A stretch of DNA of 64,000 bases from Nymphaea colorata. Taxonomy: Eukaryota; Streptophyta; Magnoliopsida; Nymphaeales; Nymphaeaceae. The position numbers and the translations under genes were made by a program. Below, one piece after another: positions 12,701-25,500 of the stretch. The number at the start of each line of letters is the position of its first letter. The first letter of the stretch is position 1. Under the pieces are notes generated by a model. It saw nothing but the letters and a program-made list of their open reading frames with translations. It was not told where the DNA came from and did not search any database. The stretch is from positions 11,728,972 to 11,792,971 of the forward strand of contig NC_045146.1 in NCBI RefSeq assembly GCF_008831285.2. Reading direction: 5' to 3'.

Positions 12701-13548
12701 TCCATAAAGCACAGATATCATGCAGCCGTCACTCAGACTCCGCTGCACAGTACGTGGCTCGTTGGAAAACATCAAGCACCATCTACCAAACAAATAGAGC
12801 GTTAACCATGTAATCAACTACGATCCTTAAAAAAACCACATATGAATCAAAATAGAACGAACAAGCAAAATCATGCAGAGCTGGTAACCTTCTTCCGCTT
12901 GCCGATGACCTTCATCTCGCTCTTGTCAGTCTTTCGGGTGTTGAAATCAACAGCCGTAATCCCTGCCTCCTCCGCTAGGGCTACGTGAGTCGGTGCCAAA
13001 CAGACCACACGCAATCTACAAAACTAGCATCAAAAGCCAATGAAGAATGCGTCGACGTCTCTGAGAAGCATTTGACCCGGAAAAGTTAAGTACGAGAAAA
13101 AGAAAAAGGAAAGAAACAGAAATTCTACCCGTTAGCATGGCGATAAATATAATGATCGTGGCCGGTCTTCAGAAAGTCTGGTAATCCGAAAACCGGGAAC
13201 GTTAGAGTCCTTCAAACCCGCAGTCTAAGAAAATCACGAAGAATAAAGACCCTAACGCCCAAAGGCGAGCAGAATAAGATACTCAGGGCTTTTCTCCTTC
13301 ATCGATATCCACGTGAATGAACGTAGAGAAAGGTGACTGGGCACGTTACCGGCAACGAAATTGCAGTGGACGGCAGACGGGGGTACGACCGGCAGTTGGT
13401 CTGGGTCGGGAAGTAGCAACCTTTCCAATTCCTCCTCTTCTTCTTCGTGCTCGCGCTTCATCACATCTTCTGCCCCGTGGCTTTTGAGTCGCTTCCTCAG
13501 ATTAAGCTCGCCCTGGTCAATGGGCGTGGGGCTCGCGGGCGCCTCCAT
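9716..13548 (-). CDS. Abitram (FAM206A/Simiate) homologue, six exons, damaged exon 4
   Basis: Predicted exons: 13548-13350, 13177-13129, 13015-12889, 11708-about 11638, 11560-11488, 9829-9716, about 210 residues in all. The protein has an acidic N-terminus with a run of glutamates, then GHDHYIYRHANGLRVVCLAP, ITAVDFNTRK, GKRKK, NAQHLQ, VKGSLLEMDDKLL and REGYVAILMPKPEDW. These match the conserved blocks of Abitram, a small protein with a glycine-cleavage-H/biotinyl-like fold; the animal protein binds actin and modulates transcription, and the plant role is not established to my knowledge. Exons 1-3 and 5-6 join in phase. Exon 4 does not: its frame runs into TGA at 11639-11637 where a two-base overhang and a GT donor are needed. 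The gene could use a non-canonical site, produce a truncated protein, or be a recent pseudogene. Start chosen at MEAPASP; the frame stays open upstream to 13743. Confidence 0.8.
11637..11708 (-). other. Abitram exon 4 with in-frame stop and no GT donor
   Basis: After a good acceptor (CTGCAG) the frame reads NAQHLQAKSASCNVFAND and then KPFIV followed by TGA. The next exon begins G-TTC-TGT and therefore needs two bases from this exon. The only nearby GT (11642-11641) leaves zero bases and would shift the frame. A CG|GT donor at the expected place appears to have become TG|AT. Residues in the middle of the exon also look drifted compared with the family pattern that I recall. Confidence 0.75.
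12093..12208. repeat. 59-bp tandem duplication in Abitram intron 3
   Basis: Two copies start at 12093 and 12152 with TCAGAGG and share GTGCCTGAAGAC and GATGCA at matching offsets. They are imperfect. They lie in the large intron between exons 3 and 4. Confidence 0.75.
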
Positions 13549-14191
13549 CGCCGTCTCCGTCTTGGTTGAGGACGGCGTTTTTGAATCCCCGAGAGAGGGA
13601 AAGAAGACTCCCGCAACCGCGCCAGAGTTTATTTTCCCGCGAATTACAGGGACGCTATCCGGCCATATAATGATGATATTGGCGGTGCCGCAGGGGTTTG
13701 GGTCTGAGGTGTCCAACAAGTCGGGATGGGTTGCAACTTGCAATTCACAAAGGTGCAGCTTGACTTTATTTATTTATTCTGCATACTTGTATAAGTAAAG
13801 TGCTATTTAATAAGAAATATATGGTGTTCTCCGTTCATATATTTTAAAAGTATATATGCTAAAAAATACTATGCTCCCGTTATATAGAATAATGTGACTG
13901 AGATACTAAGAAATATCTCCAAGCGGGCCCCAATCCAAAGTTAACGGTGGGACCCTGAAGGCAGGGTCTGGTTGCTACCACAATCTTGGCCATTGGATTT
14001 TGCAAGTGATCGAAATGGCAGTATTCGAGTCTTATAGTATGTTTAAAGCAAAAAGTCGAATCGACATTGAAAAACCCTGCATACCAGAAAAACCAGTCGC
14101 GTCTAAATACATCGGGCCGTCCAAATATCATTTTTTTTTTAGGACGAGGCAAAATTGCGGAAAACGAGTTGGTGACGCATAAAAGGAATTT
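13549..14191. other. Intergenic: Abitram upstream region and tRNA 3' flank
   Basis: Between the Abitram start codon and the tRNA gene lie about 640 bases. The frame upstream of the ATG stays open to 13743, so a longer N-terminus is possible but has no family support. AT-rich sequence occupies 13760-13900. Nothing else is recognised. Confidence 0.5.
14181..14184 (-). terminator. RNA polymerase III terminator of tRNA-Leu
   Basis: A run of four T on the minus strand lies seven bases downstream of the mature tRNA 3' end, the usual polymerase III stop signal. Confidence 0.75.
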
Positions 14192-14198
14192 GTTGAGA

Positions 14199-14231
<33 letters not shown>

Positions 14232-14271
14232 ACCTTAATCTGGCGCCTTAGACCAACTCGGCCATCTCAAC
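14192..14271 (-). tRNA. trnL-AAG: tRNA-Leu (anticodon AAG)
   Basis: The minus strand gives an 80-nt gene that folds as a class II tRNA. The acceptor stem pairs GTTGAGA with TCTCAAC. The anticodon stem CCAGA/TCTGG encloses the loop TTAAGGT, so the anticodon is AAG (codon CUU, with A34 expected to become inosine). The variable arm and the T arm GGTTCAAATCC are present; these also form the internal B box, and TGGCCGAGTTGG is the A box. CCA is not encoded, as expected for a nuclear gene. No intron is present. Confidence 0.97.
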
Positions 14272-14622
14272 TTAAGTTGCGTTGTTTCTTCGAGCATCGA
14301 TTTTATGATTGCATGCGGGAGAGATCCCCACGCACTAGAGTGAACCGGCAAGACAAGGAAAAAAGAAAACATGAAGTGTAGGCCACATAAATAAATATTC
14401 CTTTGCATGATGCAAATTAGTCAAGCATCCACATCACAATCGATACCATGCTCACCCCCACACTACAACAACCATCTTCTTTTCTTTTCTTGCAACTCTT
14501 CGTATCTTTTAATGGACAATTTTTTCTTCCCAATCACTCATCAACCTTTTCGTTCTTTTCCACTCAGACGCCAGAGAAAAAGAAACAAGAAAAACAGAAA
14601 AGATAGAAGCCGATGATCCGTG
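14272..14622. other. Intergenic: expansin 3' flank and tRNA 5' flank
   Basis: About 350 bases between the tRNA and the expansin stop codon. This must hold the expansin 3' untranslated region. No further gene is seen. Confidence 0.5.
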
Positions 14623-17600
14623 TCATAAGGGAAACTGCTTTCCTTCAAAAGTCTGTCCAAACGCCCAAGTCGATGGTGCAACGTTGTAGCACGTCAGGGT
14701 CTTCCCATCACTGGCGGTCACCTCAAACGAGAGCCCCTGATTCTTTAGATCTGCATTGCAGTGCCAGTTTTGGCCCCAGTTCCTTGCCATCGGAAGCCAT
14801 CCCGTGGCGGACCCCTTTATCTTCACGCCGACAACGTCGCCGGCGCCGGCGACATTGGTGATGAGGACGGAGTGGAAGAAACCAAAGCCGTTGATGGTGA
14901 ACCGGGTTCCCCCAGCCCTCAAACACTTGACCCTGCAATCGCATCATCCATTTCATTAATGGAAATTCTCTGAAATCGCTTTCTCATGCAAACTCTCCCA
15001 CTCACTACCATCTACGCCTTCTTGCACACCAGGTTCAATAATGGCTAGCACCGGTGGCCGCACCAATTAATAAAACAGTGCTCAACATAAATGAAGTCAA
15101 TATCGCTATAGTATCCGCCCATGTGCATAATATCAGCTGGAAATTAAAACGATGCTGCAGGATACTAGATTATCAAATATCTTTTATTCTGTTAAATTAA
15201 AATGTAAACTGAAAAATAGCCCTGCCGACAGGCCGGAACCGTGCGCATCGGCCGAATGAAAACTGATGCTGACAACAATCCTCTTTTGTAATAATAAGTA
15301 TCAGTAAATTAAGTGCTTTGCTGATAACTTCACAAAGCCATACATTTTGGAAATTTCAACTAACAATAATAACATTCCGAGAAAACATGTCTGGAATCCC
15401 ATGGTTGGCTATCTTACTGAGATATGAAACTGTCTTATATCCATCATCCATGATTCTTTTTCCAGTAAATATTGTTCGGTCTCATGTCTTTTTAAAGATT
15501 ACCTAGATGCGTTAAGGAGCAACTATCAGATGATGAATTAATTGTCATTTAGGACCCCTCTTTTGTCGTTTCACTGACGAATGACATCAAAAGAAGGACA
15601 TTGGGTCCAATTTTTCAAGGCAGACCTTCATGGAGAAATGTACGACAATGTCAGAATCACCATATGGAGTGCATTCTTATCAAGATGCATTGCAAATAGT
15701 GGGGACATTTTGTTCAGTTCTGATTTATAGCTTAAGTAGCTAAAGCTAAATATCTTTAATGACAAATTTTCTTCCACTTATGGTTTTACAAAGGAAAAGA
15801 AGGGAAACCGGTGGACTCTAACTTTGATTAATAAGGGTTCCAATGCTTCATAATGGTTAAAAAATTGGCAGTCAACAACAAGAAAGTCTTGGCGTTTATC
15901 AAGCCTCTAGCAAGAAAATTTTTCTCTCAAACAAAAGAGTAGGTAGGTCTTCCTGTATTTGATACAGCAGGTGTATCATTCTGCAGCAAAATACCATCGA
16001 ATCCGGCCTCTAACGGTGTTTCTCAACATTTTAGTTTGATATATAATTCATCATTATTAAACGTTTCAGTGGGTCGTCTTTAACAACTTTGATTTCGTTT
16101 TTGTTTATGACTGAAAAAGTTGTGCCAAGACAGCTTGTGATAGGCCATTTTCCTCAAACAACTAACGTCTCAAACAATCTTGAAAAAGGACATAGGAACC
16201 ATAACTGTGTGTTACTAATAAAAGTTAGAAGCATATGAATTTTATATATCTTTAAACCCATCATGAAATAGTAAACCACATACGGATACAAAAGTATTAT
16301 TATTGATTGCATCTATCATTTCCTGTCTCGTTTTCCTTCTCCCTCTCTTCAAGAATGAAAAACAAAAAACGACTATGTATTTTTCTGAAATTTTAGAAGA
16401 AGAACCTTATAGCATTTTCAAAAGCATGGCACTAACTAAATTGATGAAAGTGAATTTTGTGTACCGCCCACCCTTCCCTTGCGCTGCACCGCTCAAACCC
16501 AACCTCCCACATGCTGCCGACGACAACGAACGCCCGCGGGGGCCCACTCCTAAAGTGTGGGACCCACAGAAAAGCACGGCCTGACCAAGGCCCAAGCACC
16601 ACCAGATGTGGGACTTTTAAGATCAACGGCTTAGGAAGTGCCGGCAATGCTCTAATACGTCAAAGCAGCATCTCGCGGTGCCTCGAGGAAGATATCATTT
16701 CTCACCTCCGCAAGGTTTGTTATTCTTCTCAAACTAACAAATGGACCTAAATGCCCTTCGCATTGCAAGGCCTACCTAGCGCCTTTTACAATGATTTGCA
16801 GCAGACAGAGAACGCGTAAAAGCTTTTTAACACACTCTCTAGTATCTAATCTATTCTATAGCAGTAATATCTTCAGTGAGAATTCACAGAAGCGTCGATT
16901 TTGAAGAAAAAGAACAGCAGAATGAGAAAAGTATATAATTTCTAAGTGTAACCATGTTCACAAATTGAAACTATTTAAGACTGATTGTTGAAAGGAAAAA
17001 AAAGGGAAGCAATTCTGAACATACTCCCCGAATGAGGCTATTTTCGTCATTCAAAAAATAAACGCGCGTGAATCGTCATCGTTGGCAGAGAACGAGCGGG
17101 AGAGGGGTTTGGCTTGATCATACCTCCGATAGTCGACGGGCATGTTTCCGGCCTTCCAGATGGCGATCTTCTCGAAGGCGGCGATGGGCATGACGAAGTG
17201 CTGGTTGGGAGGGTTGCACCAGCCGCCGGAGTCGAGGGGGAGGGCGTAGTTGGGAGGGCAGAAGTTGGTCGCCGTCACGACGATCGAGGTTCCCGGGATG
17301 CACCACTGCAGGTCCTCCACGCACTTCAGCTCGTAGCACCCACCGCACCCTTCCCCTTTTCCGAACAGCGCTCCGCTCAGCGCCACCGTGCTCAGCCCAT
17401 AGCCTTTCTTCCCTAGATCCCCGTACCCACACGCCCCCTCTGTTCCTCCGCCGCAGCCGCCCACCACCACCATCACATTAATGCAAACAGGGAGACGATC
17501 GAAATTAATCAGAAGTTCCAACGTTTCCGTACAAATTGGTGGGAAAATAGATTCCCGATTGCTCGTGAGGAAGAAAGAAGAGAGAGAGTACCGAGGGTGT

Positions 17601-17757
17601 CGAGGGGATCGTTCGCCGCGTAGTACGTCGCAGTTGCGCGCTTCCATTCATCTGTCTGGAGGGAGAGAGAGGATGAAGAGACGATAAGAAGGGAAGATGG
17701 CGATGGCAGGAAGAAGACGAAGAGGAGGAACAGAAGGCTTAAGGAGCCGACGACCAT
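14623..17757 (-). CDS. EXPA13: Alpha-expansin, EXPA13 type, three exons
   Basis: Exons on the minus strand: 17757-17592, 17439-17124, 14932-14623, giving 263 residues; a 2.2-kb intron separates the last two. Residues 1 to about 33 form a signal peptide. The double-psi beta-barrel domain follows, with [32 protein letters not shown] and paired cysteines (C87, C90, C95, C102, C116, C130). The C-terminal CBM63 domain carries [14 protein letters not shown] and ends [36 protein letters not shown] and [15 protein letters not shown] match what I recall of Arabidopsis EXPA13. Expansins loosen cell walls in acid conditions by disrupting polysaccharide contacts. The usual HFD motif reads HFV (residues 136-138), a change I believe is shared by this clade. 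Exon 2 could also start at 17445, adding two residues. Confidence 0.95.
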
Positions 17758-18420
17758 CTCTCTCCTTTTCTCTCTCTCTCTCTCTTGCAGATCTGAGTGA
17801 AGCAGTGTGAGAGTGAGGCTTTCTCCTTTTTTTTTTCTCGTCTTTTTTTTTACCCTCACCGTCAGTGGAGCCCGGCTTGTTTTTGGATTGGATTTGGATT
17901 TGACCCTCGGTCCAAACATGAGAACATTAACGAATAAAACAGCCTTGAACATGGAAGGGGGAGGGCTTTGGCTCGCCCTTCTAATCTTCAGACATCTCCT
18001 GCTCACACAAAATTCAGATTTTTTTTTTTGAAATCCAAGAAAAAATAACAAATAAAGGGTGGGTAGCTATTTTAAAAACCCATTCTCTATTCTTAAAAAC
18101 TTTAAAAAACTCATAGTTTCTCTCCATCGTCTAATTTCTTCTCCTTTTTTATTTTCCTATCCAAGTGGACCAAGTCCCAGGCTTTACTCCTTGGAAAACG
18201 CTAAGAACTGGGTTTGCTTTATTTTGTATTTTTCTCCCTTTAAATATTGGTCGTTCTTGATCAGTGAAGGTTTAGTGTGGGTTTCACCTAAAAGGACCAC
18301 TGCTTGGTTGGGATCATCGGCCAAGAGCAAGGAACAACAATCTAATCACAAAAAATGTCTTGGCAATTAATTATAAAGAGATACACACATAAAAACTTCA
18401 CAAGTACATCAAAGCGAAAA

Positions 18421-18425
<5 letters not shown>

Positions 18426-18451
<26 letters not shown>
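18426..18451. repeat. (CT)n microsatellite
   Basis: About 13 CT units in an uninterrupted run in the divergent EXPA13/ATG5 spacer. Confidence 0.9.
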
Positions 18452-18914
18452 TATTGATTGAGTGAGATTTTACCGTGATCACAAAGTCTACATGCAATTT
18501 ATATGATATAATTAAGATTGTACTTTCACGCAACGAGAGGTCTATTCGTTGGATGGTGGTTGGTTGGATTTAGTACCTTCGAGTCAAGTAGAAAAGGCCA
18601 GCGATCAACAGTGAAGGTGCATGGTTTTGATGGGACTGTTGCCTGATTATAGCTCTGCTAGGATGAGAAAATGATATTATATGAGAAGCTGATACTTTGT
18701 TTGTCACAAGGGGAGGGGAAACGGAATCATGGGAATTCGAAATCAGTAGCTCCTTGTTTGGCACAAGGGAAAAACAATCATAAGAATCGAAATCATGGGA
18801 ATCTAAATGTCATGATACATTTTCTAAATAGGCCCTCTATTTTAAAAAACTTACGAGCCTAGTAACACTCTCTTTCTTGCTTTCTTGGAACTACTGTTCA
18901 ACCAGTAGAAAACT

Positions 18915-19175
18915 CCCTAAACGAGTCGAGTTCAAGTTAAGTGGGTTGAGATCAATTAAACTCGGTTAAGTTTTGTTTTGAAAAAGAAAACATATAAAGT
19001 ATGTCATGTAAAATTATTAAAAAAATAGCACATCATGATCAAGCCAAATTATGGCTTGTTTAATAATCGAGTTTTAAGAAATCAAGCTGAATCGAGCTAA
19101 ATCGAACTCGAGTCGAGCTCGAGCAGAGTTAAGTTCTTGAAACACACGAGGGGCTCGACTCGTCGAACTCGCTCA
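18915..19175. repeat. GAGTCGAGCTCG-rich dispersed-repeat-like segment
   Basis: The segment has repeated, partly palindromic words such as GAGTCGAG, CTCGAGTCGAGCTCGAG and CTCGACTCGTCGAACTCG near both ends with AT-rich DNA between. This composition resembles small non-autonomous DNA transposons found throughout plant genomes. I could not define exact termini or a target duplication. Confidence 0.4.
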
Positions 19176-19571
19176 CGAATACCGTCTGTTTCTCTTGGGT
19201 GTTTGCCAAATCTTTGGTGCCCCTTGCTTCTGGGTCGACTGGTATGATCCTTGTTCTCTCTCAATGATGCAAATAGACGTTTGTAATTTCATATGTATTT
19301 CGGACTTGCCTTCTTGCGTTCCATTGCTGTTATTTTCTCTCTTAATCCTCTGTTCGTGCTTATGCCGCTTCTGTGGTGGTTCTTGGTTGTTTTTGCGTAC
19401 TCCCCATGGTTTAGATCTTGTGTTCTCTTCGATGATTGCAAGCAGAATGAATTTTTTCAGGGAATTGAGTTTGTAGAAGAAATTGTCGAATCCGCTTGCA
19501 CTCTGTGGTCAAATAGGAGTTGAATATATGGGGAATCCGCCGGTGAGACCATCTTAAGGGCGACGCGATAG

Positions 19572-22500
19572 ATGGATTGCAGAGAAGCCCAGGACTATGT
19601 ATGGGAGGGAGCAATTCCTCTTCAGATTCATCTCCATGAGTCTGAAGTCGCAACGCTTCCAGTTCCTTCTCCTGCCTTGGTACGTGGTGCTGCCATCGCT
19701 TCTCTATTGAATTAATCTCGTTTTGTCCTATCCATGATTGCAGTATCATTTTCTTTTTGTTGCACGGACTTGAGGTTCTTAGTGAGGGTGCTTGTACATT
19801 TTTTTGTACTTAAGCATGTGGGCATCTGTTCCTCATGCTTCTCATTCACTTGTCATCCTGATGCCCTTGGGTCTGGGGCCAAGGAAATGCCTGTCCACAT
19901 AACATTAGGTCTCTCCAATTGATCGGTATGTTTCTCATTGTTACAACGTTGCACGGAGAGTAGTTGTATCTAATCTTTTTCTTGATGATGAGGAAAAATT
20001 ATTGAAGCGATGGCAGACAGACATTGAAGAAGACAAACTTCAATAAAACGGAGGTCTAGGCGGATTGGCTTGTACCTAAGCATGGATCGGGGGATGGACA
20101 TTTCCTTTTCGTTTTTGCTGCACGAACTTGAAGTCCGTCTTCTTCAATGTGTGGGTTATAAGCCAATCCGCCTATCCATGTTCAAGAGCCTTTGTATGAT
20201 TATTTACGTTGTAAAATATTCTTCCAACATGTTGCTTTCTGTTGCTGCATTACTTAATAAAAAGTACGTAAGTGTTTAGCTTTCTCTTAGCTCCAAGAAT
20301 TTTAGGTTAATCTTATAGAAAAAGAAAAGTAACATCTCTGTCTCACCAAGGTTTTACTTTTACAGTTTACTTTTCCACTTTGGGATAATACCTTGGCAGC
20401 ATTATCTGGCCTTTGATTTTTGATGCACTTGTGGGGTTTCTTTTTCTTTTTGTGGTGTGGGAGGAGAACATTCTTTCTTCTTTTTTTTCTTCATCCGTTG
20501 CTTCGCTTATGCATCTTGTCACCTCAACCGTTATAATTTTTGTGCATAACAGGTATTAGGTCCTCGGAATGGATACCTTCCTCTATTGCTGCCTCTTGTA
20601 AAGCCCCATTTCAGCAATTCTCTTCCTCCTGGTGATGATAACATTTGGTTTGACTATAAAGGATTACCATTAAAATGGTGTGCAATATTTATTTTGCATT
20701 TTCATTTATTTTTTCTATTTAAATATCTGTATAGCTTCTAATCTTGAATAATAATGACAGCTAATCTTGTTTCACACACTGTATTATTCTCTTGAAAATA
20801 AGTCATATATTTCTGCTAAACATTTGTTGGAATCTTCAAGTTTTCAATTTTCATCTTTATCTTGTCTGGCTTTAGAGTTTCCCCCTTCCACTTCCAACAT
20901 GGCTGTACATGCACACAAAAACACTCTTTAAAGTTTAAATAATATTTTATCAAATTTTACTGAAAAGTGTAACAAAAAAGTTTGAGAATTTTAAATTTCA
21001 TTATTTGAACATATTGCAAAAAAAACTAGCAAAAATAAAGTGGATGTAGTTTTCCTATCTTTCTAGTGAGAAATGTGAGATTTTTTGAAATTTTTGTTAT
21101 TCTGATGCATACAGCAACTTGATGTTGAAAAAGCCTTTAGCTAAATAAATCCATATGAGGCAGCTGGAAAGCTATGATATGATTGTGCAACTTAAAATGG
21201 CTGACATGGCCCACCTGGCCCTAAAGAAGCCTTGACTTCAGTTGGACTTCACTCATGCAGCAAGCAAATAAGTTTTTAAAAAACTATTAAGAAGGAGCAA
21301 ATAGATATCCTGATTGTGTAAGAGCATGTGTGATAAATGGAAATAATAGTTGAGTATAACTTGCAACATAATCCCTAGAGATAGATTAACTCCTCAATAT
21401 AGTGTCTGACCCCACAGTTGTCCAACCATTTAGATGTTAACCTAGAATTGTGTGAGAGCATGGACAACCTTTCCACAATCTCACTGATGCAGAAGGTTAA
21501 ACAGTTTGGCATTGAGGTTGTTGGAAGGTAATTAGTGCCTATTTTAAGTCAATATCTAGAGCCTAGCGGTTGTGTTCTTCAACAACCATAATCGATATAA
21601 CAATGGGTGTTCTTCACATTAAACATTCACATATTTATTGTTTACTGGTTTGTATGTAGTTTTGTGAACTTTATGTACTTCTGTAATATCTATTTTCTAG
21701 TGACATTTTCTGATGGTAGCAATTCACTTTTTCCTTCCCTGTACCCTGGTGAACTGTATATACAGAATTTCCCTAGTTATGCTTCATCAATTGCAGGTAC
21801 GTGCCATTGGGAGTCCTTTTTGATCTTCTGTGTGCAGTACCAGAGAGACCTTGGAATTTAACAGTAAGACTTTTTCACTCAATTTCCTAATGGGCCATGT
21901 ACTTTAATATAGTATCCTTCAGTATAAGTGTGCCTTGTCTTAGAATGAGCTCTAAGGGTTTTACTTCTCACCCAGAAATCCTCAAAAACATAAACACCTT
22001 CAGGTGCAATCAGTGCAAATGCTCTGGTAGTCTGTCTTCAGTGATTGGTACCTTATTGTTTTCTGTTGCAGATGAAGTCTTCCATTTATATGCCTTTACC
22101 TCATACAGATAATTCTTTTATGTTCTACTTTCTGGCAAGTTCAGTAGAAATGGCAAGACAGGCTTCTGTGGAAAATAATCTGCATATGTAAACTCTATAT
22201 TTCTAAGCTTCAGCACAAGAAGGGTAACAAAGTTGACTTCTTGTGAAGTCTGTTTTATGCCTCTCATTCATGCTAGAAGTTACTTCATCTCCTTTAAAAT
22301 CTTCTTGAGAAGAACTCGCTTGGTTTGTTTCTGGTGAGAAGTAACATTTCTCCAAATTTGGGGCTCAACTAGCTAGAATCTGTGTGCTAGAAAATGCTAG
22401 ATTTTATCTACATTTCTCCTGGTGATTGATGCAAATTGAAAATAAAAACCAGAAGTGTTGTTGCCGATCTAGTAACCAACTTGCATAGAAGAAGTTGTTA

Positions 22501-25500
22501 GGTTTTGTCAACACCTCTATGTCTCTATCACCTTTGTTTCTCTCTCTCTCATTGTGTTGATTAGCCTTTTCTTTTATTGCAAAAGTCTATAGATATGTTT
22601 AGTTCCTTTCTTTCTGTGTATTCAAATTATCTACTATATTTGGAAAATCTACTAATTTACTCGAGATTTACAGGTCCATTTTCGTGGATATCCTCAGGAG
22701 CTTTTTAGTCCTTGTGAAGGGGAAGAAAATGTTAAGCACAGCTTCATGAACTCATTGAAAGAGGTTTTGTAAATGTAGCTTGACCGACTCAGTCTCCTGA
22801 GAATGCTAACTGTTCTTCTTCTTCCTTTTTTTTTTTAAATTGACATATAACTTCTATGGCATGTCTCTCTTATGCTGTGGAAAATTATCCTCATTTGTTG
22901 GAAATAATATTTGATTCTGAGAACTATAAGGGGCGTGAAACATATACTACCAGTGGTTTCTCTGTTCCAGATTAAATTTTAACTAGTTTATAGCTGAATT
23001 TTATTTCCATTAGTATAAGAAACTGCTTTACCATTCTCAGATAATGATTGTTAAATTCATTCCCAAACGAATATATTCTTTTGTTCAGCTGATCACTGAA
23101 GAATATTCTGTCTGTGTACTTGGGTGTACATGCTTATCTATGGCTCATTTAATGATAAAGTGTCACCCATTGCGAACTTGATCTCCAGTTTGTGCGTTTG
23201 AGTCTTGGCTTCATGTCTGCATGGAGATCATAGATGTATTGGTTCAGACCATGATAATGCTTTAACTGTTACCAGTTATTGGCATTATAGTAATGCTATT
23301 TTACAAAAGAATGTAGTAAGGTTATATTGCATTCTCATAACGGTTATTGACGGCTAATGAATCTCAACATCAACCTTGAATTTTGAACATATGAATGTAT
23401 GAATTTGCAAATTTGTTGCTGTTTAACATTTTTCCATGGACTTTAAAACTCCTATCATCCTGTATATGTGTTATTATCTATCTAGTTTTGTTTTATGCGT
23501 TTGGAAAATTACAACATTTTCCTACATATCTCTTCTTCAAGGATAAATCTTACAGTGGTTCACTTTGGATGAGTTTGAAAATCTAATGCCATATAGACTT
23601 GTTTGGACAGGTTCATATATAGATCTACTTCAAATTAACAGATAAAAACTTGATTAAAGCTTCATTCTTGAGAAACATGAAACCCAGGAAAGGCAGCAGC
23701 ATATCATGCCTGGATCTACTCTGTAGTCTAACCTTGTTGGGTCGCTATCTCAAATGCAAGGATTATGGAACTTCCATTCTAATTGATCATATTGTGCTTA
23801 ATATCATTAAAGTCATTTTTTTGTAACTAATGTAGTGGTTGGATAGAATAGATTTTAAATTTATCTGAAATAGATTAGCATTATTCATTTTAATATGTTA
23901 CATATGAATATGGTTATCTTAGAGATGGTAGCTTGTCTTTTATTTTGGAGATTTTTGTTTTTAATTATAATAATAAAAATTTAGCTTCACATTTTATGAG
24001 GTGACAAAGTCTTCAAATTATATAATGTTAAGGGTTTGGCAATTGGCAGTGCTTATTAGCCATATGCATGGAAGTGCCCTAGGATTCCAAACGTTCAGAA
24101 CTTTGGTTCAGAGACATGTTTTCTTTATCATCATCTGTGACCTATTGGTGATTCTCATGAAAGACTTTCTCGTCACTGTCCTCATTTTGATATTCCTTTG
24201 CCTTTTCAAAATCTTCTTTAATATTTAGGTCATCATAAATATTGATATTGGAAGTTCTTCACGCGTTAATTTGGCTTTGGGTTCAGGCAGCTTATATAAT
24301 CAATGGCAACAGCAAAGTTATTATGAACATGTCACAATTTGATCAAGCAGAACTTTGGCGTTGTGTTCTGAAAGGTCTGTGTAATATGACATACTGGAAT
24401 TGCAATCTTTATAATTAGATTGGCAGTTATAAGCATCTTAGGAGATAACAAGGCTCTTCATATCATTGATCTAACATCTTGGGCATGGTTTCATGTTTTT
24501 CAGTGGTAATGAGTGAAGGCTTTTTTTTTTCCTTTTCTTTTTTCAAAATGTCATGTTGGTAAAGTTGACCATGGGACAGCTAGGAGGTTGGAATGCCCTC
24601 CTATGTTTCAAAGCAAGCAATGCCGTTTCAGATTCATCAGATTGCTGATGAATTGGCAACATAGCTCCCTCCTCAAAACATAGTTGAATACTATCCTCAG
24701 TGGGTGGTCATTGACAATATCATTTCTTGTCGTTGCTTGAGCTTTCTTGCATACTTTTGGGAATATCATCAGTCCCATGAAATACTAAATGTCTAAAACT
24801 GAATAACTGAAAAGGTGTTCCCAAACAATTTGTAGGGTTTACAATTCCATAAATTTTGAAAATAATGCTCTGGCAATACGTGGAATTCATGTCTGAGTTC
24901 AAATGAGAAGCTTCTGAACAATCTTAGTGTAATTTTTGTAGTTACGATCTGCGGCTACATTCCTAGGTTCACAGGAAGCACTGCCTGGGTGCCTGGATGG
25001 CTGCATTGGTGGGTTGCAAAAGCTTCTTTTGCATTTTTTCGGTTTTCAAATCTTTTAAATTGTTAAATAGATTAGGCTTTTTCTATTTTCTCCTATGCAT
25101 AAATTTTTGCTGTTTTTAAAATTTTAGGGAAACTTATAATTTTTTCTTCTTAATTTGTACTTTTGAGTTCACATTAGGTGAATATCCCACATACATGCCT
25201 AGCCTTAACTCTTAACCTAGTGCTTTGAGTTTTGACTACTTGCTAGTTACCGTGTTGTGGTAAGGAATGGAGTGCCTTAGCGAATATAAGCGTTCAAGTT
25301 GTAATATATAGGCTACTTACTTAGATGCCATCATAACAGGTGAAATAGAAGGCTATCTCCAGGTTTCATCCAAACTGAAGCTAGGAGCAGTTGGAGAATG
25401 GTGTACATTAAGATCAGTTGCTAGCTCAGAAGAGCCTCGGCAATCTTCTGGTGAAAGCACTAGCAGAAGTCGTATAGGTACCTTCCCTTCTTAATAGTGA

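Larger units (their letters stand above)
17758..19571. promoter_or_regulatory. Divergent promoter region between EXPA13 and ATG5
   Basis: The two genes are head-to-head with 1.8 kb between start codons, so both promoters must be here. CT-rich tracts lie directly upstream of the expansin ATG (about 17760-17787) and at 18426-18451. A region rich in GAGTCGAG/CTCGAG words lies at about 18915-19175. Several short upstream open frames precede the ATG5 start. No TATA element can be assigned with confidence. Confidence 0.5.

Noticed and set aside
12728-12785. Possible exon MVLDVFQRATYCAAESE between Abitram exons 3 and 4
   Set aside because: It has an acceptor-like TAG and correct phase but reaches a stop and does not match the family; the segment NAQHLQ at 11708 fits the conserved order instead.
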